A stretch of 64,000 bases of DNA from Candidatus Fimousia stercorigallinarum (GTDB taxonomy: Bacteria; Bacillota; Clostridia; Lachnospirales; Lachnospiraceae): positions 1-64,000 of the forward strand of contig DVKZ01000092.1 of NCBI GenBank assembly GCA_018715775.1, given 5' to 3'. Below, in pieces: positions 54,810 to 62,694 of the stretch. The stretch's first letter is position 1, and every line of letters starts with the position of its first letter. Position numbers and translations under genes: made by a program. Under the pieces are notes generated by a model. The model was not told the origin of the DNA, ran no database searches, and saw nothing but the letters and a program-made list of their open reading frames with translations.

Positions 54810-56735
54810 ATGCTGGTAAAGGAATATTTAAAAGCCAGGAAGATGGCAGTCAAAGATTTTCGGATGCGTTCTAGCAGAGGAGAGTATCCATATTTACAGG
54901 TATTAGATGAGATTTTAAAATATGCGGGAACTACAAAAGAGCAGAAATTAGGACTGGTTGATATACCGCTCGATCAGATCGTTGGAACAAAGAGCATGGG
55001 AAGGACCAATGCGTTTGCGAGCAATTTTATGCCGCTAATGGATGAAGAGACAGAGTTTGCTTCTAAGTGGATGAATTTATACAGGGCACATATGGATGAA
55101 GGAATCCGCGATCCGATCGTTGCGTATGAATTTATGAACCATTTTTATGTTGTGGAGGGGAATAAGCGGGTAAGTGTTATGAAATACGTGGATGCAGTCA
55201 GCATTCCCGGAAATGTGACCCGTATCATTCCGCAAAAAAATGATTCGAAAGAGTCTACGATTTATTATGAATTTTTGGATTTTTATGAGATCACCCATAT
55301 TAATTTTATTAACTTTTCCCAGCCGGGCGGTTATAAGAAACTGTTAGAATATGTATGTCCGGACAGCAAAGAACCGTGGGATGATGATATGCAGACGTAT
55401 TTTACTACGGCATACTATCGTTTTGATGATATTTTTCAAGAGCGGGCAGCGGGTAAGAAGATGCCGTTGACAGTTGCCGATGCATTTTTGATCTATCTGG
55501 ATTATTATGGTTATGAGTCGTTTTTGAATAAAAAGCAGAAAGAAATCAAAAGTGAAGTTGCGAAACTCTGGAAAGATTTCATGATCTTCCCGAATAAGCG
55601 ACAGCTGAACTTAAAGATGGATTCGGAAACAATGGATTCTTCGACAGTCATCGACCGTACGATCCATCTGCCGATCACAAAACTGAAAATCGCATTCATT
55701 AACCATAAATCACCGGAAACGTCCAAATGGGTATATATGCATGATCTTGGAAGAAAGCAGATGGAAGAAACGTTTGGCAATAAAGTGTCTGTTCTTGTCT
55801 ATAATGATGTGAATACGACGGCAGCAGGAATTGAAGCGATGGATGAAGCTGTGAAAAAAGGATGCACGTTGATCTTTGTAACGACGCCGAGCCTGATCAA
55901 GGCATGTACATCGATCGCGGTAAAACATCCGAGTGTAAAAATCTTAAACTGTTCTTTGAGTACTTGTTATGGACACATTAAAACGTATTATGGACGGTTA
56001 TATGAGGCCAAGTTCCTGATGGGAATCATTGCCGGCATTATGACAAAATCAAAAAATATCGGATATCTGGCTGATTATCCGATTTCCGGAGCGATCGCGA
56101 ACATTAATGCGTTTGCTTTGGGTGCCAAGATGGTGAATCCGGAAGCGGTCGTTCATCTTCACTGGTATACGAAAAAGGAGATTAATGTCGATGAAAATCT
56201 CTGGGAGGATAAGGTATCGATCGTATCCGGTTATGACAGCCTTATTCCGAACAGTGATGCATTTCGCTTTGGTATTTATGATTTTAATCAGAAAGATACC
56301 CCGCCGCTTGCCATGCCGGTATGGGAATGGGGAATCTTTTATTCCAAGATTGTTGCTTCGGTATTTAATAATACATGGAAGAAGGAAAAGTTGAAATCGG
56401 ATGAAGCGATTAACTATTGGTGGGGAATGTCATCCGGCATGATTGATATCATCGTGTCAGGAACGCTGCCTCCGGAAGTGCGTCATCTGGTCGCAACTTT
56501 AAAATTGGCGATCCAAAAAGGGGTTTTAAATCCGTTTGCGGAAGAAATCCGTGCCCAGGACGGCACGTTAAAAAATAAAGCAGGAGAATCTATGACACCA
56601 TATGACATTATGCAGATGGATTGGCTTGTGGACAATATTAAAGGAGAAATACCATTCCGGGACGAACTGGTGGATGAAGCGAAGACGATCGTTGAGATCC
56701 AGGGAGTTAAGAAGGAAGACAGAAAAACACAATGA
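54810..56735 (+). CDS. cytosolic fusion of a ParB/Srx-like domain with a BMP (nucleoside-binding) domain
   Basis: 641 residues; GGGGATGGAG precedes the ATG. No signal peptide or lipobox is present. Residues about 45-145 look like a ParB/sulfiredoxin-fold domain: VDIPLDQIVGT..., IRDPIVAYEF, FYVVEGNKRVSVMKY. From about residue 290 to 620 runs a BMP/PnrA-type periplasmic-binding fold (KLKIAFINHKSPETSKW; LIFVTTPSLIKACTSIAVKH; YYGRLYEAKFLMGIIAG; KNIGYLADYPISGAIANINA). BMP proteins normally are lipoproteins of nucleoside ABC importers; here no ABC genes are near and the protein should stay inside the cell, perhaps as a nucleoside or nucleotide sensor (inference). The phosphoesterase gene overlaps its stop. 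Confidence 0.8.
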   Translation: MLVKEYLKARKMAVKDFRMRSSRGEYPYLQVLDEILKYAGTTKEQKLGLVDIPLDQIVGTKSMGRTNAFASNFMPLMDEETEFASKWMNLYRAHMDEGIRDPIVAYEFMNHFYVVEGNKRVSVMKYVDAVSIPGNVTRIIPQKNDSKESTIYYEFLDFYEITHINFINFSQPGGYKKLLEYVCPDSKEPWDDDMQTYFTTAYYRFDDIFQERAAGKKMPLTVADAFLIYLDYYGYESFLNKKQKEIKSEVAKLWKDFMIFPNKRQLNLKMDSETMDSSTVIDRTIHLPITKLKIAFINHKSPETSKWVYMHDLGRKQMEETFGNKVSVLVYNDVNTTAAGIEAMDEAVKKGCTLIFVTTPSLIKACTSIAVKHPSVKILNCSLSTCYGHIKTYYGRLYEAKFLMGIIAGIMTKSKNIGYLADYPISGAIANINAFALGAKMVNPEAVVHLHWYTKKEINVDENLWEDKVSIVSGYDSLIPNSDAFRFGIYDFNQKDTPPLAMPVWEWGIFYSKIVASVFNNTWKKEKLKSDEAINYWWGMSSGMIDIIVSGTLPPEVRHLVATLKLAIQKGVLNPFAEEIRAQDGTLKNKAGESMTPYDIMQMDWLVDNIKGEIPFRDELVDEAKTIVEIQGVKKEDRKTQ

Positions 56736-57328
56736 ATATACTAGTTGTAGCAGATGTGGAATCAAAATATCTTTGGGATTATTTTGATTCCTCACAGAAA
56801 GAAAAAGTTGATCTGATCATCTCCTGCGGAGATTTGGATGCGGATTATTTATCGTTTTTAACGACCATGTATAATTGTGATGTATTATATGTACATGGGA
56901 ATCACGATGAAGGATATGAGACAAAACCGCCGGAAGGATGCATCTGCATTGATGATCAGATCATCAATTATCAGGGAATACGGATACTGGGCCTGGGCGG
57001 GTCAATGAGATACAACAATGGGAAGTACCAGTATACGGAAGCGCAGATGCGAATGAGATATATGAGACTCTGGCTGCAGATACAGTTGTGTCGTGGGTTT
57101 GACATTCTGGTCACACATGCACCTGCCAGAGGGATGAACGATGCGGACGATCCTCCGCACCGTGGTTTTGAATGTTTTCACGACCTGATCTCAAAATATA
57201 AACCGGCTTTTTTTCTGCATGGACATGTTCATTTAAATTACGGATATGATATTCCGCGGATAGAGAAGCTTGGAAATACGACCGTGATCAACGGATTTGA
57301 AAAATATCAATTTGAATACAAAATTTAG
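56732..57328 (+). CDS. small metallophosphoesterase (YfcE/MJ0936-like)
   Basis: 198 residues. Calcineurin-type motifs are visible: SCGDLD, VHGNHDEG, VTHAPARGMNDADD and LHGHVHLNYG. The first metal motif, normally DxH, reads ADVESK, so the His ligand is replaced, perhaps by Glu. The family hydrolyses phosphomonoesters or phosphodiesters. The start overlaps the ParB-BMP stop by four bases, so the two products are probably made in fixed ratio and may share a nucleotide-type ligand. Confidence 0.88.
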   Translation: MNILVVADVESKYLWDYFDSSQKEKVDLIISCGDLDADYLSFLTTMYNCDVLYVHGNHDEGYETKPPEGCICIDDQIINYQGIRILGLGGSMRYNNGKYQYTEAQMRMRYMRLWLQIQLCRGFDILVTHAPARGMNDADDPPHRGFECFHDLISKYKPAFFLHGHVHLNYGYDIPRIEKLGNTTVINGFEKYQFEYKI

Positions 57329-57397
57329 GGGATGAATTGAAAATTGCAAAGTTAGAGAAATTCGTTCTGCGCTTTGCTTTCTGTAAGTCAGCCTCTT

Positions 57398-58417
57398 TTA
57401 CTGTCCTGCTCTTCCGCAGCTGTCGCGTTTCATTAATTCACATGGAAATGTGATCTGTATCGGCAGATCAATCGAGGAGTCCAGGATGATCTTCTGATAT
57501 AAGAACTTCACGGCTGCTTTTCCCATGAGCTCTGCAGGAGCATGAATGGTCGTCAGCGGCGGATTTGTATAAGATGCAACGCTGATATCATCAAATCCGA
57601 CAATGGAAATATCCTGTGGAATTTTCAGTCCGGCCTGATGGAGCGCACGCATTGCACCGATCGCAATCGGATCGCTTGCTGCAAATACAGCGGTTGGGAG
57701 AGTTTCTTTTTCAAGCAGTTCATTCATCATTTGGAATCCGGATTCTGCCGAGAATTCTTTTTCGATCAAATATGGTTCATATTCCAGATGATGTGCGGTA
57801 CAGTAGTCAATAAAATGCTGTTTCCGCTGTTCAAAATAAATCATATCTCCGATATATTCAATACCGCCGAGATAGGCGATCCGCCTGTGGCCAAGAGAAG
57901 TCAGATAATTCATAATATTAAAAACGGCCTGACGAAAATCCAGGGTGACGCAGTTGAATGTAATCTTGGGAGAAACCATATCAACAATGACAAAATGTTT
58001 TGTCGATGTCTGAAAATTGATGATATCATCGGAAGAGTACTTTCCTACACAGATCAGGCCGTCAACATTTGCAAGTTGTTTTTCATAATCCTGATCTGTT
58101 TTAAAAATACGGAGCACCCGTATGTTCAGATTTACACAGCATGCCTCAATTCCGTTTCGTATATTCTGATAATAAGGATCCTCCAACTCTTGAAACATGG
58201 AATACCATTGTAACAGTCCGATCGTAATAGAAGGCATCTTTTGTATTTTTCGGGAAGGGGCTTTCGTCCTTTTTTTATACCCCAGTTTCTTCGCAGCAGC
58301 GATTACCTTTTCACGTGTCTCATCTGTAACACTTAAAGAGGCGTCGTTGTTTAAAATACGTGAGACTGCTGCCGGAGATACTTGGGCAAGTTCAGCAATA
58401 TCTTTTAAAGTCGCCAT
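57398..58417 (-). CDS. LacI/GalR-family repressor
   Basis: 339 residues. Helix-turn-helix ATLKDIAELAQVSPAAVSRI with the hinge helix DETREKVIAAAKKLGY, then a periplasmic-binding-like effector domain (ITIGLLQWYSMF; TAVFAASDPIAIGAMRAL; DISIVGFDDISVASYTNPPL). Divergent from galK-galT with several palindromes in between, so it very likely controls the galactose genes and itself, with galactose or a derivative as inducer (inference). Confidence 0.93.
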   Translation of the reverse strand: MATLKDIAELAQVSPAAVSRILNNDASLSVTDETREKVIAAAKKLGYKKRTKAPSRKIQKMPSITIGLLQWYSMFQELEDPYYQNIRNGIEACCVNLNIRVLRIFKTDQDYEKQLANVDGLICVGKYSSDDIINFQTSTKHFVIVDMVSPKITFNCVTLDFRQAVFNIMNYLTSLGHRRIAYLGGIEYIGDMIYFEQRKQHFIDYCTAHHLEYEPYLIEKEFSAESGFQMMNELLEKETLPTAVFAASDPIAIGAMRALHQAGLKIPQDISIVGFDDISVASYTNPPLTTIHAPAELMGKAAVKFLYQKIILDSSIDLPIQITFPCELMKRDSCGRAGQ

Positions 58418-58427
58418 TGGTTACCTC

Positions 58428-58445
58428 ACTAAATCTTTAAGTAAA
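58428..58445. promoter_or_regulatory. operator-like site 1 (ACTAAA-N6-AGTAAA)
   Basis: Imperfect inverted repeat right before the repressor gene start, of the same half-site type as sites 2 and 3. Confidence 0.5.
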
Positions 58446-58489
58446 TGAATAGTTATACTATAACAGATTTTAAATAAAAGTAAAGAACT

Positions 58490-58507
58490 TTTAGTTATTT
58501 TACTAAA
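58490..58507. promoter_or_regulatory. operator-like site 2 (TTTAGT-N6-ACTAAA)
   Basis: Perfect inverted repeat of six-base arms, halfway between the two divergent genes. Probable binding site of the LacI-family protein. Confidence 0.55.
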
Positions 58508-58521
58508 TTTTTATTTAAATA

Positions 58522-58542
58522 TTTACTAAAAATATAAGTAAA
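58522..58542. promoter_or_regulatory. operator-like site 3 (TTTACT-N9-AGTAAA)
   Basis: Perfect inverted repeat ending five bases before the -35 of galK. Half-sites match sites 1 and 2 in their ACT/AGT core. Confidence 0.5.
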
Positions 58543-58547
58543 AATAG

Positions 58548-58576
58548 TTGACAAATAGAGATTATTTACATAAAAT
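58548..58576 (+). promoter_or_regulatory. galK-galT promoter
   Basis: TTGACA, 17 bases, TAAAAT, about 58 bases before the galK start. Confidence 0.8.
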
Positions 58577-58634
58577 AAAGCCATAAGAACAGAAACGGTG
58601 TAACAAAAAAATTTATGAAACTGAGGTGGTTGAA

Positions 58635-59918
58635 GTGAAAAATACCAAAACATTTATCCGCGAACTAAAAGAGCATGCACATGTTGATCTTCTGAAGGAT
58701 ATTTATCTTGATGATTCGTTGATCGGCTATCAGGAAGAGCGATATGTCAAAGCAATTGAAACGTATGAAGCACTGTTCGGCGAAGGAGATGTTGAGATCT
58801 ACAGTGCTCCGGGACGAAGTGAAGTCGGGGGGAATCATACAGATCACCAGTATGGATGTGTACTGGCAACTTCTATCAACTTGGATGCTCTGGCAATTGT
58901 CGGCATGAATGAAGGAAGTATTCGTCTGGTATCCGAAGGATATGATAATATACTTGAGGTTGATCTGAATGATCTGGAAAAGAAACCGAAAGAAGAAGGT
59001 ACGACACTGGCTTTGATCAGAGGTATGGCTGCCAAATTAAGAGAAGAGGGATATGCGATTGGCGGATTTAATGCCTATGTGACAAGCGATGTACTGGTTG
59101 GTGCGGGATTATCTTCTTCTGCAGCGTTTGAAACGATCATCGGAACCATTCTTTCCGGTCTGTATAACGATATGAAAGTAAGTTCAGTGTTTATTGCTCA
59201 GGCAGGTCAGTATGCAGAAAATGTATACTTTGGAAAACCTTGCGGCCTGATGGATCAGATGGCCTGCTCGGTAGGAGGATTGATCAATATTGATTTTGAA
59301 GATCCGGCAAATCCGGTTATGAAAAAAGTAGAAGTCGAATTTGAAGATTATCATCACAGTTTATGTATCGTAGATACAAAAGGATCTCATGCGGATCTGA
59401 CAGATGAATACGCAGCAGTGCCTGCAGAGATGAAAGAAGTTGCAGAAAAATTAGGAAAACCGGTTCTCAGACAGGTTGATCCGAAAGAATTTTATCAAAA
59501 ACTTCCTAAATTAAGAGAAGCATTAGGAGACAGACCAATCTTGCGTGCGATCCACTTTTTCAATGAAAATGCGAGAGTTGGAAAACAAGTTGCAGCATTA
59601 AACGAAGGCCGTTTCCAGGATTTCCTTCAGTTAGTAAAAGAATCCGGAAATTCTTCTTACAAATATCTGCAAAATGTATATACAAATAAAGACGTGCAGA
59701 ATCAGGCAGTATCGATTGGACTTGCCGTAGCAGAAACCGTTTTGGACGGACATGGTGTCAGCCGGGTTCACGGGGGTGGATTCGCAGGAACTATCCAGAT
59801 TTTTGTAGATAATGAATATGTTCCTCAGATTAAATCTGCCATGGACGGAGTGTTTGGAGAAGGATCCTGTCACGTATTGAAAGTCCGTAAATATGGCGGC
59901 ATGAAAGTATTAGCATAA
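58635..59918 (+). CDS. galK: galactokinase (divergent GHMP clade)
   Basis: 427 residues from GTG 58635, which has GAGGTGG eight bases upstream; GTG 58626 overlaps that site. The GHMP phosphate loop is VGAGLSSSAAFETI, the catalytic Asp is in KPCGLMDQMAC, and the late RVHGGGFAGTIQIF block is present. The galactokinase signature is altered: SAPGRSEVGGNHTDHQYG instead of GRVNLIGEHTDY, so the usual Glu is Asn. Galactose as substrate is supported by galT 38 bases downstream. Confidence 0.9.
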   Translation: MKNTKTFIRELKEHAHVDLLKDIYLDDSLIGYQEERYVKAIETYEALFGEGDVEIYSAPGRSEVGGNHTDHQYGCVLATSINLDALAIVGMNEGSIRLVSEGYDNILEVDLNDLEKKPKEEGTTLALIRGMAAKLREEGYAIGGFNAYVTSDVLVGAGLSSSAAFETIIGTILSGLYNDMKVSSVFIAQAGQYAENVYFGKPCGLMDQMACSVGGLINIDFEDPANPVMKKVEVEFEDYHHSLCIVDTKGSHADLTDEYAAVPAEMKEVAEKLGKPVLRQVDPKEFYQKLPKLREALGDRPILRAIHFFNENARVGKQVAALNEGRFQDFLQLVKESGNSSYKYLQNVYTNKDVQNQAVSIGLAVAETVLDGHGVSRVHGGGFAGTIQIFVDNEYVPQIKSAMDGVFGEGSCHVLKVRKYGGMKVLA

Positions 59919-59956
59919 AAGTAATTGGCTTGAAGAAATATAAAGAGGGATAGGAT

Positions 59957-61450
59957 ATGAGAATCAATGAAAGAATTGCACAATTAGTGCAATATGGTAT
60001 GACAACAGGATTAGTTGCAAAGGAAGATAAGATTTATACGACAAATCAGATTCTGGAGGTTATGCAGCTGGACAGCTATGATGAACCGAAAGAGATAAAA
60101 GAGGCTCCATTAGAAGAAATCCTGGAAGATCTGCTGAAAGATGCATATGAAAGAGGGCTTATGGAGAATGACGGCATCGTTCAGAAAGATCTGTTTGATA
60201 CGAAGATCATGAACTGCCTGATGCCTCGGCCAAGCGAAGTGGCAAAAACATTTTGGGGTCTTTATGCAAAGTCTCCGGTTGAGGCAACCGATTATTACTA
60301 TAAATTAAGCCAGGACAGCAATTATATCCGTCGCGACAGAATCAAAAAAGACATGAGATGGTCCGTAGAAAGTCAATATGGAACAATTGATATCAGTATC
60401 AATCTGTCGAAACCGGAAAAAGATCCGAAGGCGATCGCGGCAGCAAAACTGCAGAAACAAAGCAGCTATCCGAAATGTCAGCTGTGCAAGGAAAATGAAG
60501 GATATGCCGGAAGAGTCAATCACCCGGCAAGGCAAAATCATAGAATTATCCCGATTACGATCAATGGAAATCCATGGGGCTTCCAGTATTCTCCTTATGT
60601 GTACTATAATGAACACTGCATCGTATTTTCCGGAGAGCATACTCCGATGAAGATCGACCGGGCAGCATTTCAGAAATTATTTAGTTTTGTAGAACAATTT
60701 CCACATTATTTCCTCGGATCCAATGCGGATCTGCCGATCGTAGGAGGATCGATCCTGACACATGATCATTTTCAGGGAGGAAATTATACATTTGCAATGG
60801 CCAAAGCTGAGATGGAAAAGACATTCGTCGTTCCGGGATATGAAGATGTAGAAGCCGGAATTGTAAAATGGCCATTATCCGTGATCCGCATTCGAAGCAG
60901 ACATGCGGACAGATTGATCGACCTTGCCGATCATATTTTAAATAAATGGCGTGGGTATACAGATGCAGAAGCGTTTGTATTTGCAAATACAGATGACGAG
61001 CCTCATAATACGATCACACCGATCGTTAGAAAGAAAGGTGAGATTTTTGAACTTGATCTTACCTTAAGAAATAACATTACAACGGAACAATACCCACTCG
61101 GCGTATATCACCCACATGCGCAGTATCATCATATCAAAAAAGAAAATATTGGTCTGATTGAGGTTATGGGGCTCGCTGTTCTGCCTGCCAGATTAAAGCA
61201 TGAAATGGAACTTCTGGCGGATTGTCTGGTGAATGGCAAAGAAATATTAGACTTTGAAGAGTTGGTCAAACACGCGGAATGGGTAGAAGGTTTTCTTCCG
61301 AAATATGATGAGATTACAGAAGAGAATGTCTGGAATATAATTAAGGAAGAGATCGGACAGGTTTTCGTAAAGGTGTTAGAAGATGCCGGTGTATATAAAT
61401 GCACAGAAGAAGGCAGAAAGTTCTTTGACCGCTTTATTGCAGTCTTATAA
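59957..61450 (+). CDS. galT: UDP-glucose--hexose-1-phosphate uridylyltransferase (class II)
   Basis: 497 residues, the length of the Firmicute-type GalT rather than the 350-residue E. coli type. Conserved blocks: RPSEVAKTFW, YPKCQLCKENEGYAGR, SPYVYYNEHCIVF, LTHDHFQGGNYTFAM and the YHPHAQYHHIKKENIG end. It swaps UMP between UDP-glucose and galactose-1-phosphate. AGAGGGATAGG precedes the ATG. The galE epimerase is not in the window. Confidence 0.96.
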   Translation: MRINERIAQLVQYGMTTGLVAKEDKIYTTNQILEVMQLDSYDEPKEIKEAPLEEILEDLLKDAYERGLMENDGIVQKDLFDTKIMNCLMPRPSEVAKTFWGLYAKSPVEATDYYYKLSQDSNYIRRDRIKKDMRWSVESQYGTIDISINLSKPEKDPKAIAAAKLQKQSSYPKCQLCKENEGYAGRVNHPARQNHRIIPITINGNPWGFQYSPYVYYNEHCIVFSGEHTPMKIDRAAFQKLFSFVEQFPHYFLGSNADLPIVGGSILTHDHFQGGNYTFAMAKAEMEKTFVVPGYEDVEAGIVKWPLSVIRIRSRHADRLIDLADHILNKWRGYTDAEAFVFANTDDEPHNTITPIVRKKGEIFELDLTLRNNITTEQYPLGVYHPHAQYHHIKKENIGLIEVMGLAVLPARLKHEMELLADCLVNGKEILDFEELVKHAEWVEGFLPKYDEITEENVWNIIKEEIGQVFVKVLEDAGVYKCTEEGRKFFDRFIAVL

Positions 61451-61544
61451 TTCCATCATTTTATCAAGAGAGGATTTGTGAGACAAATTCTCTCATGAAA
61501 TAGCTCTCCTACTTTTTGTAAAATTTTATTTATAGAGAGTAAAA

Positions 61545-61576
61545 TGCCGTCTGAAACCCCTCAGGCGGTGTTTTGC
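61545..61576 (+). terminator. terminator after galT
   Basis: GCCGTCTGA / TCAGGCGGT with a six-base loop and GTTTT. Another hairpin, GAGAG-x-ATTTGT / ACAAAT-x-CTCTC at 61469-61496, stands nearer the stop but lacks a T-run. Confidence 0.7.
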
Positions 61577-61607
61577 TGTGTAGAGATTTTAAATAGTAAA
61601 TAATTAT

Positions 61608-61657
61608 GGGCATATGTCCATAAAGTTATTGATATATGCCCGAAACAGGGGTATAAT
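61608..61657 (+). promoter_or_regulatory. promoter with overlapping GGGCATAT/ATATGCCC operator-like palindrome
   Basis: The promoter is TTGATA (61629-61634), 17 bases, TATAAT (61652-61657). A perfect inverted repeat GGGCATAT (61608-61615) and ATATGCCC (61634-61641), 18 bases apart, spans the -35. This is a natural place for autoregulation by the DUF134 helix-turn-helix protein encoded just downstream (inference). Confidence 0.7.
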
Positions 61658-61691
61658 TACAGTATTAGAAATTTACAGGAGGGGGAGTCTT

Positions 61692-62459
61692 ATGCCGAGA
61701 CCAGTAAAATGTAGAAAAGTGTGCCATTTTCCGCAGATATTAGAATTTATACCGTTGCAGAAGGATGAAGAGTCGGAGGAAGCGATTATTTTGTCGGTAG
61801 ATGAATATGAAGTAATCCGACTGATTGATAAGGAGGGGCTGTCGCAGGGACAGTGTAGTGAATTTATGCAGATTGCACGGACGACGGTTCAGAGGATTTA
61901 TGAATCTGCAAGAAAAAAACTGGCAGATATGCTGGTGGAAGGGCAACCGCTTCGTATTGAAGGCGGGGAGTTCTGGTTGTGCGATGGGCGAAGCTCCGAA
62001 TGTGGATATGATGGTTGTTTTAAACAATTGTATCATCAACAATATAAAAAACCAAAAGGAGGGCATATTATGAGAGTGGCAGCAGCTTATGAGGATGGTC
62101 GGATTTTTCAGCATTTTGGCCGTACGGAACAATTTAAAGTATATGATATTGATAATGGAACGATTCTTTTTTCGGAAGTGGTCGGAACAGATGGAAAGGG
62201 ACATGGGGCACTGGCCGGAGTGCTTGGCGCTTTGAATGTGGACGCATTAATCTGTGGCGGTATCGGCGAAGGAGCTCGGGCGGCATTATCGGCGGCCGGT
62301 ATTCAGTTATATGGTGGAGTAACCGGCGATGCTGATCAGGCGGTCAGAGATCTGGCGGATGGAAAACTCCGATTTAATCCGGATATCCAATGCGATCATC
62401 ATGGCCGTCATCACGGAGAAGGACATGCCTGTGGCGATCACGGATGCGGAAATTATTAA
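61692..62459 (+). CDS. DUF134 helix-turn-helix protein fused to a NifX/NifB-type metal-cofactor domain
   Basis: 255 residues from ATG 61692, with GGAGGGGGAG upstream. DUF134 part (about 1-105): MPRPVKCRKVC, then IILSVDEYEVIRLIDKEGL and a helix-turn-helix with CSEFMQIARTTVQRIYESAR. Domain 2 (127-237) is the dinitrogenase iron-molybdenum cofactor fold: MRVAAAYEDGRIFQHFGRTE, VYDIDNG, ALICGGIGEGAR. The tail is rich in His and Cys (CDHHGRHHGEGHACGDHGCG), likely a metal site. An in-frame ATG at 62070 has AAAGGAGG seven bases upstream and could yield domain 2 alone. Role: probably metal- or Fe-S-responsive regulation (inference). Confidence 0.88.
   Translation: MPRPVKCRKVCHFPQILEFIPLQKDEESEEAIILSVDEYEVIRLIDKEGLSQGQCSEFMQIARTTVQRIYESARKKLADMLVEGQPLRIEGGEFWLCDGRSSECGYDGCFKQLYHQQYKKPKGGHIMRVAAAYEDGRIFQHFGRTEQFKVYDIDNGTILFSEVVGTDGKGHGALAGVLGALNVDALICGGIGEGARAALSAAGIQLYGGVTGDADQAVRDLADGKLRFNPDIQCDHHGRHHGEGHACGDHGCGNY
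62070..62084 (+). promoter_or_regulatory. internal in-frame start codon with strong ribosome binding site
   Basis: AAAGGAGG at 62056-62063 (approximate) stands seven bases before the ATG at 62070, in the same frame as the upstream gene and exactly at the boundary where the NifX-like domain begins. Confidence 0.6.
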
Positions 62460-62492
62460 AAGATGCAAACTACATGTGAATAAATCATAGAA

Positions 62493-62541
62493 GAGAAAGG
62501 CTGTTTTGTGTGATATGATATGCAAAGCAGCCTTTCTTTTT
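62493..62541 (+). terminator. terminator after the DUF134-NifX gene
   Basis: GAAAGGCTG / CAGCCTTTC stem followed by TTTTT. Confidence 0.85.
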
Positions 62542-62694
62542 AGATTCTGAATGGTTTTAAGAGCAATTCTTGGATCGAAGACAGGACTTTTAGCAAAAAA
62601 ACGGACGTTTCCACGCTCCTGGAATTATGATAGAATGGGATAGGAAAATCAATAAATCAGAAGTTGAAAGAGTATAAAGGGAAGTTGGATCATT

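Noticed and set aside
57329-57397. GCAAAG...CTTTGC as terminator between convergent phosphoesterase and LacI genes
   Set aside because: The stem is six base pairs with a 20-base loop and no T-run; too weak to call.
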